Assembly (NCBI GenBank): GCA_937967625.1
Contig: CALCJP010000126.1
Coordinates: forward strand, 1 to 39,302
Length of the DNA: 39,302 nt
Direction of reading: 5' to 3'
Source of the DNA: an uncultured Saprospiraceae bacterium
Lineage (GTDB): Bacteria; Bacteroidota; Bacteroidia; Chitinophagales; Saprospiraceae
The notes under the pieces were generated by a model. The model was not told the origin of the DNA. It saw only the letters and a list, made by a program, of their open reading frames with translations, and searched no databases. Below are positions 16,276-24,899 of the stretch, in pieces. Each line of letters begins with the position of its first letter. Within the stretch, counting starts at the first letter, position 1. A program made the translations under genes and the position numbers.

Positions 16276-16683
16276 ACAAATAATTTCTTCCCTTGATACA
16301 TTTCTAGAATTACTTACTTGTCATATACCTGCTTTATGGTATTTTTCAAAAAACAAGAGATAAATCATAATAATTAAGGTCAATTTGTATCATATTTGTA
16401 TTTATCAGAATTATTCCACGAACCTTTCCTGTCTTTCCAAAGATTTAATTTCTAAGTGAAAGACTTCCCAATCCCGTCCGATTTTACATAAATAGAATTT
16501 TTTCTAAACCCGTTCGTCTTCACGAAAAGGACGATAACAAATTATAATCCACGAATGTCAAGCCTGATCAGCTGTCACATTATCGGATTTTGAATGAAAT
16601 AAATTATAACCTACATCTTTCATTGAGATGTGGGCTTTAGTCGTTTATATAAAATAATTTAAATCAAATAAATAGATAATCTC

Positions 16684-17040
16684 ATGAAAAAAAGACTAAT
16701 CTCAATGTTGGTTTTTGGATTTTTAGTTCTGGGAGTTCAGTCAGCTTTTGCGCAAGACTACATCTCAGCAGCTGAGGCAGAAACTAAGTTGCGTAACGAA
16801 ATCGAAAGCATATTCCCTGGAAACGAATTTGCTGATGATCTTCCTTACCAATATACAAGAAGTAAGTTTGAGTTGTACATGCACACTTATGAGCATGTTG
16901 CTTCAGGTTTTACAATCGAAGATTCGATCGACCTAAGCTGGGAAGAATTAGAGTTGGCGATCAATCATATTGACCCTGCTTTATTCACTCCTACGGTTTC
17001 AGGCTTAAGGCAAGAGTTGGTAAATTTCTTGTCACAATAA
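16684..17040 (+). CDS. Small secreted protein of unknown function
   Basis: 118 residues. A signal peptide (MKKRLISMLVFGFLVLGVQSAFAQ) leaves a mature protein of about 94 residues that is acidic, predicted mostly helical and cysteine-free (DYISAAEAETKLRNEIESIF, IEDSIDLSWEELELAINHID). I do not recognise the family. It lies 44 bp ahead of the 2277-residue T9SS protein on the same strand with no terminator between them, so the two are probably co-transcribed. It could be a periplasmic partner or chaperone of that protein, but nothing in the sequence proves this. Confidence 0.8.
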   Translation: MKKRLISMLVFGFLVLGVQSAFAQDYISAAEAETKLRNEIESIFPGNEFADDLPYQYTRSKFELYMHTYEHVASGFTIEDSIDLSWEELELAINHIDPALFTPTVSGLRQELVNFLSQ

Positions 17041-17084
17041 AAAAAAGAACAATTATTTAATCTTAAATAAGATAATTTAATCTC

Positions 17085-20000
17085 ATGGAAAAACGAAATT
17101 TTACACAGTTGTCTCTTGGTTATCTGATGTTGACCATAGGACTCCTTTTTTCTACTATAGGGATTTCACAGACCTGTACTGCTCCAAACCAATGTATGGA
17201 GACACCAGGTTTCCCTGATGCCCCTGCAGCACACGCTTGTCCGACAAGTAATGCAGTAGTAGTCTTTACAGAAACATTTGATAATGGTTTTGGGGTGTTT
17301 ACAGAAGATGCACCTCCTGGACCAGGTACTACCGGAGCAAATGATTTAACGGTGAGTACTGCTGGAGATACACCTTCTAGCTCAACTGGACCAGAAACAA
17401 CCCCAGGTTGTGATAATGGTGTTAATGATGGTGAGTTTATCTTTTTAGAAGGTAGTTTCACTGCAGCTGGGCAAATCCACTGTATGACAGGAAATATTGC
17501 TGTTCCAGCAGCTTCTGCTACAGTAGGTGCACCATTTACGATGTCTTTTTGGCATCATATGTTCGGTGGTTGGATCGGAGATTTAGAAATATTCATTAAT
17601 GGAACAAGTTCTTATTTGGTTTCGGGACAACAGCAGACAGCAAATTGTCAGCCTTGGGATCAAGGAAGCATTGATGTGACTCCATTTGCAGGTACTACAA
17701 TTGCGGTACAAATCTGCATGAGTGAAGCTACAACTGGAACAGGTTTTACTTGGACAAGTGATATTTCAATTGATCATTTACAAATTTTTGGTACGCAACC
17801 ATTAGCTGTTTGTGGAAACACAACGGTAGATTTAGTGGGTGGTACTTATACTTTAACAGCTGCTGATATTGCAGCACTTACTGCTGGAAGCGGAAGTTGC
17901 GGTCCTGTGACAATCACAGTTGACCCAACTACTTTTGATTGTTCTAACTTAGGAGGAAATCCAGTAACTGTCACTGTTGATGACGCTGGTGTAGTTGCTA
18001 CTTGTGTAGCAAATGTGACTGTTCTTCCTGATTTAACTTGTCCTCCACCAGATATTACAAATGAAGCACCAGTAGGAATTAACTTTGGTAGCCCTGATAT
18101 TGCAGATCCTTGTACTTGTTTAGGTGACGGAGTGTTTGGTGAAGAAGTTGTGATTGGACCTGATATCGCTGGTGGCGGTTGGGTAGTGGCATCTACAGAT
18201 TTAGTAGATCCTTCTACTGGTATGCCTTATCCTGCTGGTTTCCCTCTTACTGCGGTTCCTGATCCTGCTAATCCAGGTTTATTTTATTACATATTGGAAG
18301 GAACCCACTTGACAGCAGAAGGATATTCTATTGTTGTTACTAGCCCACTATGGGGAGATTTATCCTTTAGCAATACGTGTTTTGCTGTTCAAGCAGAATT
18401 GTTGAGTTCTTTAGGTGTAACATGTCTAAATACAACAGCAGAACCACTCAATGCTCGAGTTTTCTCTGAGATGTCTAACGGTATGCAAGTGGATGTTGAA
18501 GCTTCAACATCTGCTGGATTTACGATTAATGGCAACCCCGCTACAATATTTGACCCTATGGTATTGGGTATAGGTAGCCACTTAGTAGAGTTTTGTTTTG
18601 ATGCAGGTACAACACTTGGCTTTAAAGTTAAGAATGGAGTCGTCGTAGGACCACCGGAGTCTTCTGCTTCAATAGCTGATGCTGCTGCAGATCCTGCTTG
18701 TGAGGTTTGCTTATCGCAAGTAGTAAACGTTGGTGAAACTCCTGATGTGTTTGCATGTAACGATGTAGTTCAGATTTCTGCAGCTGAAAATTGTGCAACT
18801 GATATTACACCAGATATGTTATTAGAGGGCGGACACCCAAATGCTTGCTTTGATGATTATGTAGTAAGCACTGGTAATGTTCCTAATCCAATTCCATCAC
18901 GTTATTTTGGACAAGAAGTGGTAGCGACTGTTACACACTTGATTTCAGGTAACTCTTGTTGGAGTAAAGTAATCGTTGAAGATAAGTGGGGACCTGATTT
19001 TATTTGCGAAATTGATCTTCTAAACAAAGCAGGTGTTTCAATTGACATGGATGGTGTTTTAGATGCAAATCTTTCAGTTACTTGTGATGTTGATTTAGCT
19101 TCAATTCCAGCTCCGGCTGCAACTGATAATTGTGATCCTTCACCTTTTGTTTTCTTAGTTGATGAAACTACAACCAACTTTGGTTGTGATAATTATACTG
19201 TAACAAGAACATACGGAAGTAAAGATATTTATGGAAATGCCGGGAGAAATTGTACAATTACAATCAATGTTGCTCCTCCCGCAGTTGTAGAATTCCCTGA
19301 CGATATTACGTGGACTTGTCAACAATATGAAGCATTCGCAAATGTTATTGATGCAACTGAATTGCACCCATTAATTTTAGCGGAAGCTGCAAATATGGAT
19401 CAGGCTTTATCTTGTTGTATTCCTGGAACAGGAGGAGATGACGTTGTGGGGCTTGCTCCATACAATCCTCCGGCAATGAACATCTTAACACCTAACGCAG
19501 GTTTTGAAATGGGAGATTTCACTGGCTGGCTTCCATTAGATTTTTGTGGTTCTGCAAATACTGTATTTACAGGAGTTAACTACAACAATGGCTTGAGTAA
19601 TGTTTCTCCGACTGAGGGGAACTCTATGGCGGTAAACGAATTTGCAGGAATTAATGGAGCTGGTTGTGCGACGCTTACGCTTCGCCAATTTGTTACTATT
19701 CCTGCAGGAACATCATCACTTAGTTTTGATTATAATGCTGGTTGGGATTTAACTGCTTGTGCAGGGTGTGCTGCAAAAACAGCTACCTTCCAAATTATTC
19801 CTCAATTTGGCGGGCCTATTTTGTTTCAAGATGCTAATTTCGTTGAAGCAATACCAGGTACTTCTAACCAAGGTTCATGGCAGACATATACTGTAGATCT
19901 TTCACCTTTTGCAGGTCAGGTTGTTCAAATTGAAGTTGTAGAAGGAATCGGACCACAACCAGTCCCAAGTCCTGGTCACTTCGCTCTTGATAATTTCCAG

Positions 20001-23000
20001 TTAATTGCTGGAAGTACTGTACCATATTGGTTAGACGGTGAAGACTTGGATGTTTCTTTGGATCCTCGATACAATGATGATATTGATAACCCAATCACAG
20101 ATGGTAATCCAGCTTGTAATACAACTACTGCTGAAACCGACGAGAATGAGTGTGTAGCGAACTTTAGTTATATGGTTGGATGTCCATATTTGGCTGATTG
20201 TGATATCGCTCCACCTACTGCTCATGCTCCTGAATTGGTTAAAGTTCCGATTTATCAACCACCTTTAGCTCCACCTTTTTCAAGTAATGATATAAAAAGA
20301 GGTTTGGAAGATGTTGATGTGCTTGAAACAACAGGTTCTGGTCAGCCTAATGTAGTAGGTAGTAACTGCCACTTTGCGGTTACTCACGAAGATGAGGTGT
20401 TAGAAGCATGTCCGGGAGCTGATCAATCTAAAGTTTTCAAAATCTTGAGAACTTGGACTGTATTAAACTGGTGTACTGGTCAAGTTTTCACTGATGTTCA
20501 GGTAATTAAAGTATTGGATAAAAAGCCACCAGTTATTACTTTCAATGATGATGATAACAATGATGGTGACTTGGACCCTGAAGATTTAAGGGCTAATGGT
20601 GACGAAATAGGCGGATTCGGAAACGATGATGGCTATGCAGATCAACTGTTTTCTGACCAATATAATAGTGGAGCACATTCTGATTGCCGTTCAAGTGGTT
20701 TAATCGATGTTCCATCTTTCATGGATGATTGCAGTGGAATTTCTGAAATAAGAGTATTTACTCCTGCAGGTCAAGCTACTCCAGTTGAGCAAAATGGTGA
20801 AGTTGTAGGATATAGAATTCCTGCTCCATATTTAGAAATGGGAATCCATACGATTACTTTCGAAGCTGTTGATTTCTGTGGAAACAGAACGACTGCTGAC
20901 AAGCAAATCGAAGTTATTGATGGTATTCCACCAACCAACATTTGTAGAGAATTTACTCAGATAGCTTTAGCGGGCATTGATGATGGTGTAACAGCTGTTG
21001 ATGCTGCAGATTTTGACGAAGGGTCTTATGATTTCTGTTCTCCTGTTTACTTTAAAGTAAAAAGAATGGAAAGATTTGAGTGTGATAAAGCAAATGTTGA
21101 TACTCCAGATGAAATTAGAGATGCAACAAGGACTAATGACGACCAAGAATGGTTTGACGATAAGGTAAAGTTCTGTTGTGAAGACAAAGGAGATACCGTA
21201 ATAGTTATCCTAAGAGTTTATGATTTCGATCCTGGTGTAGGTTCAATAAGAACTAGCCAAAGCGCTACTACTGGCTTCTCACATTCAGGTAGAATCAACG
21301 GAACAACAGTTACCGACAGAATGTATAACGACTGTATGATTGAAGTAGTTGTTGAAGATAAAGTACGTCCTGATTGTACTCCTCCAGCAGAAGTATGGGC
21401 TAATTGTACTGATTTGCCAGATAATATTGATTACTCAGATATTGATCAATTGACTGATTTGTTTGGTTCTGCAATCGCATCTGATAACTGCGGAGCTACA
21501 ATTGAGGAGTTAAATCCAAATGTACAGGTTGATCTTTGTGGCTCAGGTAGAGTAATTAGACGATTTAGAGCTGAAGATGCTTGCGGTAATCGCTCATTAG
21601 GTAATTGTCAGCAATTAATTGCTATTCAACCTATCCTTGACTATCGTTTATTAGTACCTGGTGATTTCGAAGAAGAGTGCGATGACGCATCTCCACAAGA
21701 CTTCGAGTATGAAGAGTTAGCATGTGATTTATTCGCAATTAACTCAGAAGACGTTGTTCTTCCTGCTTCATCTCAGGGTGAGTGTAGAAAAATCATTCGT
21801 ACTTGGACTTTGATTAACTGGTGTGAATATGATGGTTTCTCTGACCCAGTTTCAATCCCAAGAAGGGACTTGAACTTAGATGGAAGACCTGGAGACGGTG
21901 AAGGTGGAAGTAACAACCCTGTAACAGGAGTTCGTTTCAGCTCTACTCACGTTTACACTTATGCTGGTAACGTATTGATTTTAAATGATAATCCGTTAGT
22001 AGCAATTCCTTCTGGTGGATATTATACTTATGACCAACACATCAAAATCTTTGATAACACCGCTCCAGATGTTTCTTATAATGGCGACACTGAATTCTGC
22101 GGTGGAGATTTGGATGAAGATCCATGTACAGGTGAAGTGAATATCGATCCTGAGATTGATGATCTTTGTACAGATACTGATCACAGATGGGAGTTAACAG
22201 CATTCAGTGCTACTTTCAATACTGCTGATTTCGCTGGTGACGGAAACTTAACGGGGCGCTTCCCATTAGGTACACACACTGTAAGATTCTACGTAACTGA
22301 TGAGTGTGGTAATTTGACTCAGTTTGACGTGACTTTTGAAGTTGTTGACTGTAAAGCACCAACTCCAGTTTGTCATAACGGATTGTCTATCGACGTAATG
22401 CCTGCTTCAGGTATGGTTGAGCTTTGGGCAATTGACTTTGACGCAAGTAGCTTCGACTACTGTCACCCATTGAAATTCAGAATCAATAGAGTTGAAGATA
22501 GAAACAATGATGGATTCATCACTTCTGATGATTACATTGACAATGTTCCTCAATTCGATTCTATCCAATTGACTTGTGCTAATGTTGGTACTTTGACTAA
22601 CGTACAATTGTGGGTTGGTGAAGAATCAACTGATTCTCAAAACAACTGGGACTACTGTGTAACTTATGTAGAAGTTCAAGATAACAATGGTGCTTGTGGA
22701 AATTTAAGACCTGCAAGCATTGCTGGTACCGCTAAGACTGACCTTGGAACTGCTGTCTCAAATGTAGATGTTACTATCAGCGGAGGTATGAATAGTACCT
22801 TAACTACTGATAACTCAGGTGCATTTACTTTCAACGCATTGACTCAAGGTGGTGACTACTCAGTTACTCCAATGAGAAATGACGATGTAAGAAACGGTGT
22901 TTCTACTTACGATTTAGCTTTGATTAGCAAGCACGTATTGAGTGTTGAGTTACTTGATTCTCCTTACAAAATGCTTGCAGCAGATGCTAACCGTTCTGGT

Positions 23001-23918
23001 AACATCTCTACGCTTGATTTAGTAGCAATCAGAAAAGTAATTCTTTGGGTAGCAAATGACTTCCCAGGAAACACTTCTTGGAGATTTGTTGATAAAGATC
23101 AAATCTTGAATTCAACGAATCCATTCGCTGACGCTATCAAAGAAGTGAAAAACTTCAATAATATCACTGGTGCTGAAACTGCAAACTTCGTAGCAGTTAA
23201 AGTTGGTGATGTTAGTGGAGACGCTGAGCCTCAAGACTTAGGTTCAATTGATGATAGAACTTTCAACGGAACTTTCCTTTTCAACGCCAAAGACATTGCG
23301 TTCCAAACTGGAGATAGAGTAGAAGTTGAGTTCACTTCTGAGGAATTGAATACTATCTTAGGTTACCAGTTCACAATGAACTTTGACAACAAAGTTGTTG
23401 ATTTGATTGAAATTCAAGAAGCTACTGCTAACCAGCAAAACTTCGGTCAATCAATGATTGCTGACGGTATCTTGACTGCAAGTTGGAATGGCAATGCTAC
23501 TACCAATAGTGCATTCAAATTGGTCTTCAACGCGAAGCAAGCAGGTACATTAAGTGAAGTGATTAGCATTAGCTCTGAATATACTCAAGCTGAAGCTTAC
23601 ACTACCAATGGCGAAATGCAAAACGTAGGTATCAACTTCGGTACTACTACTGCAACTGCTGACTTTGCATTGTATCAAAATACTCCTAACCCATTCAAGG
23701 GTGAGACTACAATTGGTTTCAACTTGCCAGAAGCTGCTGCTGCTACCATTACGGTATCAGACGTCTCAGGTAAAGTAATCAAAGTTGTAGATGGTGATTT
23801 CGTTCAAGGTTACAACATGATTACCTTGAATAGCGATAACCTTGCTAACGGAGTGTTGTATTACCAGTTGGATACTGACAACTTTACAGCAACTAAGAAG
23901 ATGATTATCATCGAATAA
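17085..23918 (+). CDS. Giant T9SS type A cargo protein with jelly-roll, HYR-like, dockerin-like and cohesin-like domains
   Basis: 2277 residues, signal peptide about 1-29. A jelly-roll/MAM-like domain (about 60-235) is followed by HYR/Ig-like modules with paired cysteines (for example DNCDPSPFVF near 680), a second jelly-roll (about 800-976, FEMGDFTGWLP to HFALDNFQL), an acidic Ca-binding loop (DDDNNDGDLDPED, about 1155) and further HYR-like repeats with CGN and EVVD motifs. Next come a CarboxypepD-like fold (about 1875-1932), a dockerin-like pair of EF-hand helices (about 1937-1988, with ADANRSGNISTLDLVAIRKV), a cohesin-like domain (about 2060-2190) and a T9SS type A sorting domain (ALYQNTPNPFKGETTIGF to the end). 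It is exported across the outer membrane by T9SS and cleaved or anchored there. Adhesion or carbohydrate binding is plausible, but no catalytic domain is recognised. It is probably in an operon with the small secreted protein upstream. Confidence 0.92.
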   Translation: MEKRNFTQLSLGYLMLTIGLLFSTIGISQTCTAPNQCMETPGFPDAPAAHACPTSNAVVVFTETFDNGFGVFTEDAPPGPGTTGANDLTVSTAGDTPSSSTGPETTPGCDNGVNDGEFIFLEGSFTAAGQIHCMTGNIAVPAASATVGAPFTMSFWHHMFGGWIGDLEIFINGTSSYLVSGQQQTANCQPWDQGSIDVTPFAGTTIAVQICMSEATTGTGFTWTSDISIDHLQIFGTQPLAVCGNTTVDLVGGTYTLTAADIAALTAGSGSCGPVTITVDPTTFDCSNLGGNPVTVTVDDAGVVATCVANVTVLPDLTCPPPDITNEAPVGINFGSPDIADPCTCLGDGVFGEEVVIGPDIAGGGWVVASTDLVDPSTGMPYPAGFPLTAVPDPANPGLFYYILEGTHLTAEGYSIVVTSPLWGDLSFSNTCFAVQAELLSSLGVTCLNTTAEPLNARVFSEMSNGMQVDVEASTSAGFTINGNPATIFDPMVLGIGSHLVEFCFDAGTTLGFKVKNGVVVGPPESSASIADAAADPACEVCLSQVVNVGETPDVFACNDVVQISAAENCATDITPDMLLEGGHPNACFDDYVVSTGNVPNPIPSRYFGQEVVATVTHLISGNSCWSKVIVEDKWGPDFICEIDLLNKAGVSIDMDGVLDANLSVTCDVDLASIPAPAATDNCDPSPFVFLVDETTTNFGCDNYTVTRTYGSKDIYGNAGRNCTITINVAPPAVVEFPDDITWTCQQYEAFANVIDATELHPLILAEAANMDQALSCCIPGTGGDDVVGLAPYNPPAMNILTPNAGFEMGDFTGWLPLDFCGSANTVFTGVNYNNGLSNVSPTEGNSMAVNEFAGINGAGCATLTLRQFVTIPAGTSSLSFDYNAGWDLTACAGCAAKTATFQIIPQFGGPILFQDANFVEAIPGTSNQGSWQTYTVDLSPFAGQVVQIEVVEGIGPQPVPSPGHFALDNFQLIAGSTVPYWLDGEDLDVSLDPRYNDDIDNPITDGNPACNTTTAETDENECVANFSYMVGCPYLADCDIAPPTAHAPELVKVPIYQPPLAPPFSSNDIKRGLEDVDVLETTGSGQPNVVGSNCHFAVTHEDEVLEACPGADQSKVFKILRTWTVLNWCTGQVFTDVQVIKVLDKKPPVITFNDDDNNDGDLDPEDLRANGDEIGGFGNDDGYADQLFSDQYNSGAHSDCRSSGLIDVPSFMDDCSGISEIRVFTPAGQATPVEQNGEVVGYRIPAPYLEMGIHTITFEAVDFCGNRTTADKQIEVIDGIPPTNICREFTQIALAGIDDGVTAVDAADFDEGSYDFCSPVYFKVKRMERFECDKANVDTPDEIRDATRTNDDQEWFDDKVKFCCEDKGDTVIVILRVYDFDPGVGSIRTSQSATTGFSHSGRINGTTVTDRMYNDCMIEVVVEDKVRPDCTPPAEVWANCTDLPDNIDYSDIDQLTDLFGSAIASDNCGATIEELNPNVQVDLCGSGRVIRRFRAEDACGNRSLGNCQQLIAIQPILDYRLLVPGDFEEECDDASPQDFEYEELACDLFAINSEDVVLPASSQGECRKIIRTWTLINWCEYDGFSDPVSIPRRDLNLDGRPGDGEGGSNNPVTGVRFSSTHVYTYAGNVLILNDNPLVAIPSGGYYTYDQHIKIFDNTAPDVSYNGDTEFCGGDLDEDPCTGEVNIDPEIDDLCTDTDHRWELTAFSATFNTADFAGDGNLTGRFPLGTHTVRFYVTDECGNLTQFDVTFEVVDCKAPTPVCHNGLSIDVMPASGMVELWAIDFDASSFDYCHPLKFRINRVEDRNNDGFITSDDYIDNVPQFDSIQLTCANVGTLTNVQLWVGEESTDSQNNWDYCVTYVEVQDNNGACGNLRPASIAGTAKTDLGTAVSNVDVTISGGMNSTLTTDNSGAFTFNALTQGGDYSVTPMRNDDVRNGVSTYDLALISKHVLSVELLDSPYKMLAADANRSGNISTLDLVAIRKVILWVANDFPGNTSWRFVDKDQILNSTNPFADAIKEVKNFNNITGAETANFVAVKVGDVSGDAEPQDLGSIDDRTFNGTFLFNAKDIAFQTGDRVEVEFTSEELNTILGYQFTMNFDNKVVDLIEIQEATANQQNFGQSMIADGILTASWNGNATTNSAFKLVFNAKQAGTLSEVISISSEYTQAEAYTTNGEMQNVGINFGTTTATADFALYQNTPNPFKGETTIGFNLPEAAAATITVSDVSGKVIKVVDGDFVQGYNMITLNSDNLANGVLYYQLDTDNFTATKKMIIIE

Positions 23919-23973
23919 TATACTGCAAGACTTTGACTATTTATTTATAAATAGTTGATTACAATTTGTAAAC

Positions 23974-24013
23974 GAAAGCTGCCTCGAACCTCGGAGGCAG
24001 CTTTCTCTTTTTT
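23974..24013 (+). terminator. Rho-independent terminator of the giant T9SS gene
   Basis: GAAAGCTGCCTC pairs with GAGGCAGCTTTC (12 bp, exact) around GAACCTCG, followed by TCTTTTTT. Confidence 0.9.
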
Positions 24014-24029
24014 ATAGCTATTCGTAATT

Positions 24030-24045
24030 TTTCACTTTCGTGAAA
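24030..24045. repeat. CGAAAG-core micro-hairpin, TTTCAC/GTGAAA
   Basis: TTTCAC-TTTC-GTGAAA, a perfect 6-bp stem between convergent genes. The same stem recurs at 28103-28118 in the opposite orientation. Confidence 0.78.
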
Positions 24046-24052
24046 TACTCGC

Positions 24053-24070
24053 ATTCCGCGAAAGCGGAAT
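24053..24070. repeat. CGAAAG-core micro-hairpin, ATTCCGC/GCGGAAT
   Basis: ATTCCGC-GAAA-GCGGAAT, a perfect 7-bp stem only 7 bp from the previous copy. Confidence 0.78.
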
Positions 24071-24086
24071 TAAGAATTAAGAAAAA

Positions 24087-24099
24087 TCCCCTTTCGGGA
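24087..24099. repeat. CGAAAG-core micro-hairpin, TCCC/GGGA
   Basis: TCCC-CTTTC-GGGA, six bases from the stop codon of the minus-strand lipoprotein gene. It is the third copy within 70 bp. Confidence 0.65.
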
Positions 24100-24105
24100 A
24101 ATGTC

Positions 24106-24741
24106 CTATTGAGACTCAGACTCCAAGCCCTCAAACACATCCTCCAGTTTCTTTAAGATCTCTTTTCCATCTTTCTCATATCTTTTAAGGAGTGCCTTAA
24201 TCTCTTCATCATTCTCGATAGATTTAAGTTTTTCTTTTAGAATTGGATTCTTTTCCAAGTCATAAAGCGAAGCGTCTAATTTTTCGAGCATTTCCTTTCC
24301 TTCACCTTCGTAGGTTTTGATGAAATCATGCAACTCTTCGTTAGTACTGATTCCTTCTAGTTTTGATTTTAGGGCTTCGTTACCATCAAGCTCTTTGGCG
24401 AAAGCCTCCATTCTGTTGACAATGTCCTTTCCTTCGCCCTCAAAGTCTTTTAAGAGATTTTGGATGTCTTCATCATTTTTAAGTTTTTCGAGTTTTGCTT
24501 TCCAGATCTCGCTGTCTTTACTGAGGTCTTTTCCTTTCTCTGCTATTTCGTCAATGACTTCTTTTACCTTATCCATTCTGCCATCATCTAAAAATTTCTT
24601 TGCTTGATCTGCTAAACCATCAATGGCGTCTTTGACCTCTTCAGCTGATTGATCGATTTGCTGATCTGCCATTTTGGGATCTTCTGCACACCCACTCAGT
24701 AGAGCGATAGATGCAGCGATTATTACATTTTTAAATTTCAT
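24106..24741 (-). CDS. Lipoprotein with 44-residue helical tandem repeats
   Basis: 211 residues. A lipobox (LLSGC, Cys18) is followed by an entirely charged, predicted alpha-helical protein. Three in-register repeats of 44 residues cover about 85-211: each has an N-[DE]-E-[DE]-[IL] start, a (F/Y)-E-(G/K)-(E/D)-G-K core and an L-K-x-K end, with no gaps between copies. The part before them (KEVIDEIAEKGKDLSKDSE) may be a decayed fourth copy. It is probably anchored in the periplasm or outer membrane as a rod or spacer. I do not recognise a named family. It stands alone and is convergent with the giant T9SS gene. Confidence 0.85.
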   Translation of the reverse strand: MKFKNVIIAASIALLSGCAEDPKMADQQIDQSAEEVKDAIDGLADQAKKFLDDGRMDKVKEVIDEIAEKGKDLSKDSEIWKAKLEKLKNDEDIQNLLKDFEGEGKDIVNRMEAFAKELDGNEALKSKLEGISTNEELHDFIKTYEGEGKEMLEKLDASLYDLEKNPILKEKLKSIENDEEIKALLKRYEKDGKEILKKLEDVFEGLESESQ

Positions 24742-24781
24742 GATATTATTTTTTTGAGTAAAATTGAAAAAAATACAAAAT

Positions 24782-24893
24782 CAATGGTTGAATTGTTAAA
24801 TGGCTATATGGTTTCATGGCTAAAGGGTTATATGGCTGATTGGTTGTTTTGCCAAACCATGAAACCATTCAGCCATGAAGCCATTGAACCACC
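24782..24893. repeat. Degenerate ATGGYT array with inverted halves
   Basis: About 112 bp made of ATGGCT/ATGGTT-like words, switching near 24850 to their complements (AACCAT, AGCCAT), so the halves can pair. It separates two minus-strand genes. Sequence of this style is a low-complexity repeat, not a coding region. Confidence 0.75.
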
Positions 24894-24899
24894 TCCATA

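Larger units (their letters stand above)
15913..16683. other. 771-bp intergenic region with terminator and micro-hairpin cluster
   Basis: No gene is supported; the 106-aa minus-strand ORF (15959-16279) consists largely of repeat sequence. The region contains a strong terminator (16078-16111), five CGAAAG-core hairpins or remnants within 170 bp (16109-16275) and, 50 bp before the next gene, the hairpin CCTACATCT-TTCATTG-AGATGTGGG (16611-16635). The rest is AT-rich with no recognisable signal. Confidence 0.7.

Noticed and set aside
15959-16279. 106-aa minus-strand ORF
   Set aside because: It runs through the terminator and several micro-hairpins, has no signal or domain pattern, and its residues such as PFGK and LPKG are translations of the repeats.
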